Below are positions 23,620-31,173 of a DNA stretch of 64,000 bases, piece by piece. Each line of letters begins with the position of its first letter. Within the stretch, counting starts at the first letter, position 1. Origin of the DNA: Bacteroidales bacterium (GTDB lineage: Bacteria > Bacteroidota > Bacteroidia > Bacteroidales > UBA932); assembly GCA_016290835.1 (NCBI GenBank), contig JAEEVG010000003.1, forward strand, positions 29,001-93,000. The letters are read 5' to 3'. The notes under the pieces were generated by a model. It saw only the letters and a program-made list of their open reading frames with translations. It searched no databases and was not told where the DNA came from. The translations under genes and the position numbers were made by a program.

Positions 23620-24336
23620 TTGCACCGAGGCTTGGTAGGTTCTGGAAACCGGCAGTTCCTGGCCGCTTTCAAGCGTCACTGAACGAGGATTGACTTTAGA
23701 TATAGTCAACTTGTTGACCAGATAGGAACGGTGTATCCGGACAAAGCCCCGGGAAGACAGTTCCTGTTCCCATTTTGAAATAGGAATATAATTCTGATAC
23801 TCTGCCCCGTCTTTTGTGACAACCACCGTAAATGTATCTGATGACCGGATAAAAGAGATATCCGCCACGGAGACAAGTTCTCGGCCCACTTTTACTTCGT
23901 AATTCATCGGTTCTTCATCTGCGCCAGGTGGTGACTCGCAAGGAGCCCCCCCCCTTCGCCAAAGGACAAAATCACCCATAGGTAACAGGACCGCGATAGA
24001 AAGAATGAACAAGGGATGTGTCATCAAGGCGGGATAACCTATTAAATCATAGGTTTTTCTGGAATAGAAAACAATATATTGAACAAGGAACAATAAACAA
24101 AGTGAAAGAATACCACACGCAAGAATCGGGAGCACATTTCTGAGCGACCACTGTAGATCATTTTTATTGTTCCGCATGCAGAAATACATCAGCGTGGCTC
24201 CGGGAAGAATGGTCAAAGCAGAAATAACAGACTTAGCTCCCCTATACCCGAAGATCAGGAAAAAGCCCCAGAGCGCAATAACCGCAACAAACCAATACAG
24301 AATATGTTTAAGAAGTACGTGACGCATTTTTATCAT
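23590..24336 (-). CDS. Membrane-anchored LytTR DNA-binding regulator
   Basis: A 248-residue protein. The N-terminal 130 residues have four likely membrane helices (ILYWFVAVIALWGFFLIFGY, SALTILPGATLMYFC, VLPILACGILSLCLLFLVQYIVFY, FILSIAVLLPMGDFVLW). The C-terminal 100 residues are a LytTR DNA-binding domain (VGRELVSVADISFIRSSDTFTVVVTKDGAEYQNYIPISKWEQELSSRGFVRIHRSYLVN, then LPVSRTYQASVQLLL). It has no receiver domain, so it would sense through the membrane part. LytTR proteins often bind pairs of repeats about 21 bp apart. It may control the island. A seven-C run after the membrane part encodes a Pro/Gly-rich linker. Confidence 0.85.
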   Translation of the reverse strand: MIKMRHVLLKHILYWFVAVIALWGFFLIFGYRGAKSVISALTILPGATLMYFCMRNNKNDLQWSLRNVLPILACGILSLCLLFLVQYIVFYSRKTYDLIGYPALMTHPLFILSIAVLLPMGDFVLWRRGGAPCESPPGADEEPMNYEVKVGRELVSVADISFIRSSDTFTVVVTKDGAEYQNYIPISKWEQELSSRGFVRIHRSYLVNKLTISKVNPRSVTLESGQELPVSRTYQASVQLLLAKHFQD

Positions 24337-24344
24337 AAACTGGC

Positions 24345-24375
24345 CAAAAATACGAAATATTACATAGTTCGCAAA
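24345..24375 (-). promoter_or_regulatory. Promoter of the LytTR gene
   Basis: On the minus strand TTTG (24372-24375), 19 bases, then TATTTTTG (24345-24352), 8 bases before the ATG: a full consensus match. Confidence 0.7.
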
Positions 24376-24402
24376 TTATTGATTGAAATGGTCGTGATTT
24401 CC

Positions 24403-24433
24403 GCACTTTCACTGTTGCGTTCCCCGAAAGTGC
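24403..24433. promoter_or_regulatory. Inverted repeat between divergent LytTR and LEA-like genes
   Basis: GCACTTTC (24403-24410) and GAAAGTGC (24426-24433) are perfect 8-bp inverted arms around a 15-base centre. The site lies between two divergent promoters, so an operator is more likely than a terminator. Confidence 0.4.
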
Positions 24434-24474
24434 TGATGCTTCTATCAGTTAACCTCGCTTGAAGAAATTTTTCT

Positions 24475-24482
24475 TATCTTTG
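24475..24482 (+). promoter_or_regulatory. -7 element (TATCTTTG) of the LEA-like/rpoN operon
   Basis: Perfect TAnnTTTG match, 26 bases before the ATG at 24509. Confidence 0.6.
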
Positions 24483-24508
24483 TAGGATAGATTAGCGCAA
24501 GAATCCTG

Positions 24509-25000
24509 ATGAAGAGACTCAGCATACTCGTTTTTATCCTGCTCAGCCTGCTGCTGGCGGGCTGCAAGGGCAAATCCGTGAAGGACATCACGGTCACCTC
24601 GGTGCGCATTGTCTCGATCGTGCCCGAGGGACTCTCCGACCTGTCCGCGCTGGTGGAAGTGGGTATCCACAATCCCGCCCTTCCTTTCGAGGTCACGGAC
24701 CTGAAGGGCATGGCCCGCTATCAGGGGCAGGACGCCCTCGCCTTGAGCGCCGACCAGCTCATCGTCGCGGGCCATACCGACAAAGTGTACAGCATCCCCC
24801 TCAAAGGCCACATCGCCGAGGGCTTCAATCCCTTCCAGCTGCTCAAGCTTGTGAGCCGCGAATCCGACTACAGCGACGTGACTTTCACGGTCACGGGCCG
24901 GGTCGCCCTCCGCGGGGGGATTGGCAAGAATATTGAATTGAAAGACATCCCGTTGAGCAGTCTGCTCAAACAAGCCGATCCGCAAGCCGATGAAAAATAA
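24509..25000 (+). CDS. LEA14-like (WHy domain) lipoprotein
   Basis: A 163-residue protein with a lipoprotein signal (MKRLSILVFILLSLLLAGCKG). The rest reads as a single LEA type 2/WHy-like beta domain (DLSALVEVGIHNPALPFEVTDLKGMARYQGQDALALSADQLIVAGHTDKVYSIPLKG), including the typical V-x-N-P. The family's role in bacteria is unclear; envelope stress is usually proposed. It is first in an operon with the SPOR-like gene, which it overlaps by 11 bases, then rpoN and a Fur-like gene. Confidence 0.65.
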   Translation: MKRLSILVFILLSLLLAGCKGKSVKDITVTSVRIVSIVPEGLSDLSALVEVGIHNPALPFEVTDLKGMARYQGQDALALSADQLIVAGHTDKVYSIPLKGHIAEGFNPFQLLKLVSRESDYSDVTFTVTGRVALRGGIGKNIELKDIPLSSLLKQADPQADEK

Positions 25001-25529
25001 CAGATACATCCTCCTGCTGCTCGCCCTGCTGATCCTGCCGGGCCTGCACCTCTCCGCCCAGAACCTGGAGGAGGGGACTGACGAGATCGAACACACCGGG
25101 ACGGAGGTCCAGGTGGATTCGACCCTGCTGGGACGCGATATTTTCTCCGTCCTGCCCGAGGGCGTGGTCGTCCGCCAGAGTTCTGCCGTCCGCGCCGCGC
25201 TCAACCGCCAGGTCGCGGCCAACGCGGACAAGATCTACAACGGATTCCGCATCCGCCTGTATTTTGCCAGCAGCCGGACCGCCCGCGAAGAGTCCGCCGC
25301 GGTGATCCGCCGTTTCAACGCGATGTATCCCGGGATCCAGGCCTACCGTTCGTACGCCTCGCCCAATTTCAAGGTGACCGTCGGCAATTTCCGCACCCGC
25401 CTGGATGCGGAAGCCCTCCTCCGTCAGATCAAGGGCGACTTCCCGGATGCGTTCATCGTCCGGGAGCGCTTCAAATATCCTTCCATCGGCTGGGCGGACC
25501 TCCGCCCCGAAGAAATCCCCGTCCAGTAG
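24990..25529 (+). CDS. SPOR-domain-like exported protein
   Basis: A 179-residue protein with a signal peptide (MKNNRYILLLLALLILPGLHLSAQ). Residues about 80-165 look like a SPOR fold: FRIRLYFASSRTAREESAAVIRRFNAMYPGIQAYRSYASPNFKVTVGNFRTRLDAEALLRQIKGDFPDAFIVRE. SPOR domains bind denuded peptidoglycan at division sites. Its stop is followed directly by the rpoN start codon with no spacing. Bacteroidota often have a SPOR-like gene next to envelope genes; the division role is inferred from the fold only. Confidence 0.72.
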   Translation: MKNNRYILLLLALLILPGLHLSAQNLEEGTDEIEHTGTEVQVDSTLLGRDIFSVLPEGVVVRQSSAVRAALNRQVAANADKIYNGFRIRLYFASSRTAREESAAVIRRFNAMYPGIQAYRSYASPNFKVTVGNFRTRLDAEALLRQIKGDFPDAFIVRERFKYPSIGWADLRPEEIPVQ

Positions 25530-26933
25530 ATGATCAAGCAAGGCCTCGAACTCAAACAGCAGCAGAAGCTCTCCCCGCTGCAGATCCAGACGATCAAGCT
25601 GATCGAACTCCCGATCCAGGAGCTTGAGCAGCGGATCCGTACGGAGCTGGAGGAGAATCCGGTGCTGGATGACTCGCCCGATCCGGACAAACCCGAAGAG
25701 GCCAAGGACATCTCGCTGGACGAGATCACGGACGAGGGGGATATCCCCGCCTACAAGACCCGCGTCAACAACTGGGGCAAGGATCCCCGGCCGGAATACA
25801 ATACCTTCTCCGTGCGGCAGAGTTTCACCCAGAGCCTGATGGATCAGCTGGGCTACCGCAACCTCACCCCCGAGCAGTACAACATCGCCGCCTTCGTGAT
25901 CGGTTCGCTCGACGCCGACGGCTATCTGCGCCGCGACATCGAGTCGCTGGTGGATGACATGGCCTTCCGGGCCGGCATCCAGACCGACGCCGACCAGGTG
26001 CTGGAGATGCTCCGGGTGATCCAGGATTTCGAGCCCTCCGGCGTGGGGGCGCGCGACCTGCGCGAATGCCTGCTGCTGCAGTTGCGCACGATGAAGCAGT
26101 CCCGCGACGTAATCAACGCCGAGCGCATCCTCCAGGACTATTTCCAGGAGTTCTCCAACAAGCATTTCCAGAAGATCATGTCCCGCCTGGGCTTGTCGGA
26201 GGAAGAGCTCAAACGGGCGATGGGACGCATCGTCAAGCTCAATCCCGCTCCGGGCGGCGAGGTGGACTACACCTACACCGACCAGGCGCAGCAGATCGTC
26301 CCGGACTTCGTGCTGGAGGAGCGGGACGGCAAGCTCTCGTTCTCGATGCCCCGCTTCTCCGTGCCCGAACTGCGGGTCAACAAGAAATACGCGGACCTGC
26401 TGATCGAGGCCCGCGGCTCCTCGGAACGCGCCCAGAAAGAGGCCGCTACCTTCGTGCGCCAGAAACTGGACTCCGCCAAGTGGTTCGTGGAGGCGCTCAA
26501 GCAGCGGCAGAACACGCTCAACAAGACGATGTCCGCCATCCTCGACTACCAACAGGAGTATTTCCTCTCGGGCGACGAAGCCGACCTCAAGCCGATGGTC
26601 CTCAAGGATATCGCCGAGCGGACCGGTTTCGACATCTCCACGATTTCCCGCGTGGTCAACAGCAAGTACATCGAGACCTATTTCGGCATCTTCCCGCTCA
26701 AGTACTTCTTCTCCGAGGGAATGGAGAACAAGGAAGGGGAGGAGGTGTCCACCCGCGAGCTCAAGAAGGCCCTGCAGGAGTGCGTGGACGCTGAAGACAA
26801 GCGCAAACCGCTCACCGACGAGCAGCTGGTCGAGCAGATGGGCGCGCGCGGCTACAAGGTCGCACGCCGTACCATCGCCAAGTACCGCGGGCAGCTCGGC
26901 ATTCCGCTGGCCCGCTGGCGCAAAAAACTCTAG
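25530..26933 (+). CDS. rpoN: RNA polymerase sigma-54 factor
   Basis: A 467-residue sigma-54. Region I is glutamine-rich and opens GLELKQQQKLSPLQIQTIKLIELPIQELEQRIRTELEENPVL. The core-binding region follows (FEPSGVGARDLRECLLLQL), then the DNA-binding part with an HTH (DIAERTGFDISTISRVVNSKYIETYFGIFPLKYFFSEG) and the RpoN box ARRTIAKYRGQLGIP near the C-terminus. Sigma-54 needs AAA+ activators, none of which is in this window. The gene starts at the base after the SPOR-like stop. Confidence 0.95.
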   Translation: MIKQGLELKQQQKLSPLQIQTIKLIELPIQELEQRIRTELEENPVLDDSPDPDKPEEAKDISLDEITDEGDIPAYKTRVNNWGKDPRPEYNTFSVRQSFTQSLMDQLGYRNLTPEQYNIAAFVIGSLDADGYLRRDIESLVDDMAFRAGIQTDADQVLEMLRVIQDFEPSGVGARDLRECLLLQLRTMKQSRDVINAERILQDYFQEFSNKHFQKIMSRLGLSEEELKRAMGRIVKLNPAPGGEVDYTYTDQAQQIVPDFVLEERDGKLSFSMPRFSVPELRVNKKYADLLIEARGSSERAQKEAATFVRQKLDSAKWFVEALKQRQNTLNKTMSAILDYQQEYFLSGDEADLKPMVLKDIAERTGFDISTISRVVNSKYIETYFGIFPLKYFFSEGMENKEGEEVSTRELKKALQECVDAEDKRKPLTDEQLVEQMGARGYKVARRTIAKYRGQLGIPLARWRKKL

Positions 26934-26936
26934 CCG

Positions 26937-27404
26937 ATGAAGAAAACCCGGGACCGCGGCATACCCGACATCCTGCAGTTCAAGCGGATGCTCCGGGACA
27001 AAGGACTCAGGGCCACGCCCCAGCGCCTGGCCGTTCACGAGGCCATGCGGGTGCTGGGCCACGCCAGCGCGGACGAAGTGGCCGCGTTCATCTCCGCCCA
27101 GGGCGCCACGCCTGTGTCCCCGGCTTCCGTTTACAACATCCTCGCGATGCTCTCGGACCTGCAGATCTATGACCGCCGCTCCGGACGGGGCGGCAAGATG
27201 GTGTTCGACGTCCGCGTCGGCCGGCACCTCCATCTCTACGACACCAGCAACCAGATCTGGCAGGACCTCGACGACGAGGAACTCCTCAACTGGATGGAGG
27301 CGCATTTCAAGGGACGTCGCTTCCGCGGCTACAAGATCGACGGTTTCGAGGTGCAGCTGCTCTGCCACCCGACCCGCCGGCGGGGCGTGGAGAAGAAAGC
27401 GTAA
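26937..27404 (+). CDS. Fur-family-like regulator lacking the CxxC zinc motifs
   Basis: A 155-residue protein, 3 bp after rpoN. The N-terminal half is a Fur/PerR winged helix (MLRDKGLRATPQRLAVHEAMRVLGHASADEVAAFI, SPASVYNILAMLSDLQIYDRR). The C-terminal half keeps an HLHLYD in place of the HHHF(I/V)C segment but has no CxxC pairs; the only cysteine is in LLCHP near the end. The structural zinc site is therefore missing, and sensing may differ from classical Fur or PerR. A related PerR-type group in Bacteroidota also lacks it. Confidence 0.8.
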   Translation: MKKTRDRGIPDILQFKRMLRDKGLRATPQRLAVHEAMRVLGHASADEVAAFISAQGATPVSPASVYNILAMLSDLQIYDRRSGRGGKMVFDVRVGRHLHLYDTSNQIWQDLDDEELLNWMEAHFKGRRFRGYKIDGFEVQLLCHPTRRRGVEKKA

Positions 27405-27412
27405 AAAATATG

Positions 27413-27420
27413 TATCTTTG
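27413..27420 (+). promoter_or_regulatory. trxB -7 element (TATCTTTG)
   Basis: Perfect TAnnTTTG match, 9 bases before the ATG at 27430, implying a very short leader. Confidence 0.6.
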
Positions 27421-27429
27421 CGTTTTGAA

Positions 27430-28356
27430 ATGAATATGGAACACATCAGATGCCTGATCATCGGTGGCGGCCCTGCGGGCTACACCGCTGCGATATATGC
27501 CTGCCGGGCCGGGCTTTCCCCCGTTCTGTACGAGGGCCTGACCCCCGGCGGACAGCTCACCACCACGACCGTGGTCGAGAATTATCCCGGTTTCCCGGGG
27601 GGCGTGGATGCCAATCAGCTGATGAACGACATGCGCGAGCAGGCCGTCCGGCTGGGGGCCGACGTCCGCCGCGGCGTCGTCACGGCGGCCGACCTGGGCG
27701 TCCGCCCGTTCCGCCTGACGGTGGACGGAAGCGTGGAGCTCGAAGCCGATGCCGTCATCATCGCCACCGGCGCCACGGCCCGCTATCTCGGACTTCCCTC
27801 GGAGGAGAAGTTCAAGGGCCTGGGCGTGTCGGCCTGCGCGACCTGCGACGGCTTCTTCTACCGCCGCAAGGACGTGGCGGTGGTGGGCGGCGGCGATACC
27901 GCCTGCGAGGAGGCGACTTATCTCGCCGGCCTGTGCCGCAAGGTCTATATGATCGTGCGCCGCGACGTGCTGCGGGCCTCCGAGGCCATGCAGGAGCGCG
28001 TGCGCAATACCCCCAACATCGAGATCCTGTGGAATTGCAACACCCAGGAAGTTCTCGGGGATGCCTCCGGCGTGACGGGCGCCCGCCTGCTGCGCAAGAA
28101 TGGCGAGGTTTTTGATATAGCAGTGGACGGCTTCTTCCTCGCGATCGGGCACCATCCCGCTTCCGAGCTTTTCGCTCCCTGGGTGGCGACCGACGAGGCC
28201 GGATATATCCTCACCGACGGTGCCGGCAGCCGCACCTCTGTGGAGGGCGTTTTCGCGGCCGGGGACGTACAGGATCCGCACTACCGCCAGGCAGTCAACG
28301 CCGCCGCGTCGGGATGCCGGGCCGCGCTGGATGCCGAAAAATATTTGAAACGATGA
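27430..28356 (+). CDS. trxB: Thioredoxin reductase
   Basis: A 308-residue NADPH-dependent flavoenzyme that reduces thioredoxin. It shows the FAD motif CLIIGGGPAGYTAAIYACRAGL, the active-site CATCDG (Cys136 and Cys139), the NADPH motif VAVVGGGDTACEEATYLAGL and the C-terminal FAD contact VFAAGDVQDPHYRQAVNAAASGCRAAL. The ATG at 27430 follows the -7 box; a second ATG at 27436 is possible. The stop overlaps the bamD start as ATGA. No thioredoxin gene is next to it. Confidence 0.95.
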   Translation: MNMEHIRCLIIGGGPAGYTAAIYACRAGLSPVLYEGLTPGGQLTTTTVVENYPGFPGGVDANQLMNDMREQAVRLGADVRRGVVTAADLGVRPFRLTVDGSVELEADAVIIATGATARYLGLPSEEKFKGLGVSACATCDGFFYRRKDVAVVGGGDTACEEATYLAGLCRKVYMIVRRDVLRASEAMQERVRNTPNIEILWNCNTQEVLGDASGVTGARLLRKNGEVFDIAVDGFFLAIGHHPASELFAPWVATDEAGYILTDGAGSRTSVEGVFAAGDVQDPHYRQAVNAAASGCRAALDAEKYLKR

Positions 28357-29144
28357 AAAAATCCACCCTCTTCCTCCTGGTCCTGCTCGTGATTGCCGGC
28401 GTGTCCGCCTGCAAGTCCCAGTATGACCGCATACTCGAGAGCAACGACGTGGACGTCAAGTACGATGCCGCTTTCGAGTATTTCAACAACGGCAAGTACA
28501 CCCGCGCCGCCCAGATCTTCGAGTCCCTCTCCCTGCTGACCAACGGCATGGAGCGCCACGATACCGTGCTGTACTATCTCGGTCTGAGCAACTACTCCAA
28601 CAAGGATTTCTATACGGCGGAGACCAACTTCAAGCAGTATCTGGACTATTTCCCGCAGGGCGCCTTCGCGAATAACGCCGAGTTCTTCCGGGTGGACTGC
28701 CTCTACCGGGCCACGCTCCGCTATGAGCTGGACCAGACGCCCACCTATACGGCCATCACCGCGATGGGTGAATATCTGGCCAACCACCCCACGGGGATCA
28801 ACGCCGACATCTGCCGCCACTGGATGGAGGAACTGAGCGAGCGCCTGGACCGCAAGGCCTTCGAGAATGCCCGCCTGTACTACAAGATGGAGGACTACAT
28901 GGCCTCCCGCGTGGCGCTCCGCAACGTCCTCAAGAACAATGCGGACAACGTCTTCCGCGAGGATATCCTCTACTACACGGCGATGTCCTCCTATCGCTAT
29001 GCTTTGTTGAGCGTGAAGGATAAGCAGAAGGAGCGCTACCTCGTCTTCCAGGACGATTATCTCAACTTCGTGGGCGAATTCCCCGAGTCCTCCTATCGCA
29101 AGGAGCTGGACGCCCTTTACAACAAGGTGAAAGAAAATAATTGA
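28353..29144 (+). CDS. bamD: Outer membrane assembly lipoprotein BamD
   Basis: A 263-residue TPR lipoprotein of the BAM complex. MKKSTLFLLVLLVIAGVSACKSQYDRILES is the lipoprotein signal (Cys near residue 21) and start of the mature protein. TPR motifs follow (DVKYDAAFEYFNNGKYTRAAQIFESL, DTVLYYLGLSNYSNKDFYTAETNFKQYLDYFPQGAFANNAEFFRVDCLY), then helices with the LVFQDDYLNFVGEFPESSYRKELDALYN ending typical of Bacteroidota BamD. It overlaps trxB by 4 bases (ATGA). Its partner gene bamA is 7 kb downstream. Confidence 0.92.
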   Translation: MKKSTLFLLVLLVIAGVSACKSQYDRILESNDVDVKYDAAFEYFNNGKYTRAAQIFESLSLLTNGMERHDTVLYYLGLSNYSNKDFYTAETNFKQYLDYFPQGAFANNAEFFRVDCLYRATLRYELDQTPTYTAITAMGEYLANHPTGINADICRHWMEELSERLDRKAFENARLYYKMEDYMASRVALRNVLKNNADNVFREDILYYTAMSSYRYALLSVKDKQKERYLVFQDDYLNFVGEFPESSYRKELDALYNKVKENN

Positions 29145-29177
29145 AACTTTTTCCCGGGATTCTCTCGTACTCCTAGT

Positions 29178-29498
29178 ATGGAAAAGAAAATACCGACCAA
29201 TACCATTACGCGGGACATCAAGGATCTCGCCGCCCCGACGGGCAACATCTACGAAACTGTCGTCATCCTGTCCAAGCGCGCCAACCAGATCGCGCTGGCC
29301 GAGAAGAAGGAGCTTGCCAAGAAGCTCGAGGATTTCCGCGGCGAGCGGGACACGATGGATGAGATCTTCGAAAACAAGGAGCAGATTGAAATCTCCAAAT
29401 ACTACGAGCGCCAGCCCAAGCCGGATCTCGTGGCCATCTCTGAATTCGAGGACGGAGAACTCTATTACCGGGTAGCCCAGGAAGACGGTGCTGCGTAG
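29178..29498 (+). CDS. rpoZ: RNA polymerase omega-like subunit (Rpb6/RpoZ family)
   Basis: A 106-residue protein with the Rpb6/omega signature GNIYETVVILSKRANQIALAEKKEL, as in Bacteroidota omega subunits. The C-terminal region is charged. It helps assemble RNA polymerase. It is 33 bp after bamD, and recN starts within its last 11 bases. Confidence 0.88.
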   Translation: MEKKIPTNTITRDIKDLAAPTGNIYETVVILSKRANQIALAEKKELAKKLEDFRGERDTMDEIFENKEQIEISKYYERQPKPDLVAISEFEDGELYYRVAQEDGAA

Positions 29499-31152
29499 CC
29501 TCCATATCGAGCACTACATATTGATCGACGCTCTGGATATCACGTTTCCGGAGGGTCTGGTCATTATCACGGGCCAGACGGGCGCCGGCAAGTCCATCTT
29601 GCTGGGCGCCCTGTCCCTGCTGGCCGGGGGCCGCAGCGATGCTTCCCTGATCTCCGAGGGGGCGGATTCCTGCGTGGTCGAGGCGCTGTTCGACGGTTCC
29701 GGAGAGGAGATCGACGCCTTGCTGCGCGAGGCGGATGTCGAAGAGGATGGGGGCCGCCTGCTGATCCGGCGGGTGGTGTCCCGCTCCGGGCGCTCGCGCA
29801 GTTTCGTCAACGACTGCCCCGTGCCGCTGTCCCTGCTGCAGGAGGTGGCGGGCCGTCTGGTGGACATCCACTCCCAGCACAAGAGCCTGCTGCTGACCGA
29901 CCCGCGCTTCCAGCTCTCCGTACTGGACCATTTTGCCGGCAACAGCGCCCTCCTGGGGGAATGCCGCACGGTCTGGCGCGCCCTGCAGGGCTGCCGCACG
30001 CAGTTGTCCAGGGCTCGCGAGGAGCGGGACCGCCTGCTCGCCGACCGGGACTACAACGAGGCCCAGTGGCGCCAGCTGGAGGAGGCCGCCCTGGTGAGCG
30101 GGGAGATCGAAGCCCTGGAAGAAGAAGAGCGCAGCCTCTCGAATGCGGGACAGATCCGGGAAAGCCTGGCGCGGGCCCTCGACCCGTTCGCCCCTGCGGG
30201 GGACGGACCGGGGCTGAGCGCTTCGCTCAAGGATGCCGCCCGCCAGCTGGAGCACATTTCCCGCTACCTGGGCGCCGCTTCTTCGCTGGGGGAGCGTCTT
30301 GAGTCCGTCCGGATCGAACTGGACGACATCGAGGGCGAGCTGGAGGATCTCTTCCGGCGCATCGATGTCTCCCCGGCGCGTCTCGAGCAGGTTGCTGACC
30401 GGCTCTCTCGCCTCCAGACCCTGCTCAAGAAACACAACTGCCGGACCATCGAGGAATTGATCGCGGTGCGGGAACGTTATAACGAAATGCTTTTCGACGC
30501 CACGGCCGTCGAGGACCGCATCGCCCGGCTCGAAGCCGAGGAGCAGGGCTGCGCCGCCCGCTACGCCTCCGCCCGCAGCGCGCTCCGCGTGGCGCGCCTC
30601 GCTGCCGCTCCCCGCTTTGCGGAGTCCATCACCGGGTCCCTGCGCTACCTGGAGCTCGACCGCGCCGTGTTCTCGGTGAGCCTGGTGGCCGCTCCCGAGG
30701 GCGAGACCGGCGCCGACCGGGTCGCCTTCCTTTTCTCCGCCACCGGCGGGACGCCCGCAGAGGTCTCCAAATGCGCCTCCGGCGGCGAACTCTCCCGTAT
30801 CATGCTCTGCCTCAAGGAGATGATGGCCCGTTATGTCGGGATGCCGACCCAGATCTTCGACGAGATCGATGCCGGGGTCAGCGGGAGTGTCGCGGACAAG
30901 ATGGGCCGCCTGATCTGTGCGATGGGCCGCGATATGCAGGTGTTCTCGATTACACACCTGCCCCAGGTGGCGGCCAAGGGAGAAGCCCATTTCGTGGTCT
31001 CCAAACAGACCGGTCCCGACGGACGGACCCGTTCCGGCATACACCCGGTTACGGGGGAGGAACGCACGATGGAGATCGCCCGCCTGCTCAGCGGCGAGAC
31101 CATTACGCCCGAAGCCGTACAGAACGCGCGCGTTCTCCTGTCCGGGAAATAA
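29488..31152 (+). CDS. recN: DNA repair protein RecN
   Basis: A 554-residue SMC-like ATPase for double-strand-break repair. The N-terminus LRSLHIEHYILIDALDITFPEGLVIITGQTGAGKSILLGALSLLAGGRSD has the Walker A GQTGAGKS. A coiled-coil arm follows (about residues 150-370, rich in Leu/Glu/Arg). The C-terminal half-ATPase shows KCASGGELSRIMLCLKEMM (signature), FDEIDAGVSG (Walker B) and VFSITHLPQVAAKGEAHFVVSK. The start is GTG at 29488, inside rpoZ, which fits the conserved RecN N-terminus. It converges with the next gene. Confidence 0.95.
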   Translation: MLRSLHIEHYILIDALDITFPEGLVIITGQTGAGKSILLGALSLLAGGRSDASLISEGADSCVVEALFDGSGEEIDALLREADVEEDGGRLLIRRVVSRSGRSRSFVNDCPVPLSLLQEVAGRLVDIHSQHKSLLLTDPRFQLSVLDHFAGNSALLGECRTVWRALQGCRTQLSRAREERDRLLADRDYNEAQWRQLEEAALVSGEIEALEEEERSLSNAGQIRESLARALDPFAPAGDGPGLSASLKDAARQLEHISRYLGAASSLGERLESVRIELDDIEGELEDLFRRIDVSPARLEQVADRLSRLQTLLKKHNCRTIEELIAVRERYNEMLFDATAVEDRIARLEAEEQGCAARYASARSALRVARLAAAPRFAESITGSLRYLELDRAVFSVSLVAAPEGETGADRVAFLFSATGGTPAEVSKCASGGELSRIMLCLKEMMARYVGMPTQIFDEIDAGVSGSVADKMGRLICAMGRDMQVFSITHLPQVAAKGEAHFVVSKQTGPDGRTRSGIHPVTGEERTMEIARLLSGETITPEAVQNARVLLSGK

Positions 31153-31173
31153 TCCTTACTTCAAATTGCTGTT

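Noticed and set aside
23940-23960. Possible frameshift at a run of C in the LytTR gene
   Set aside because: The frame is open on both sides and gives a sensible linker between membrane part and LytTR domain, so I see no need to invoke an error.
24966-27461. A long minus-strand open frame opposite rpoN and the Fur-like gene
   Set aside because: Antisense shadow; the plus-strand genes have clear families.
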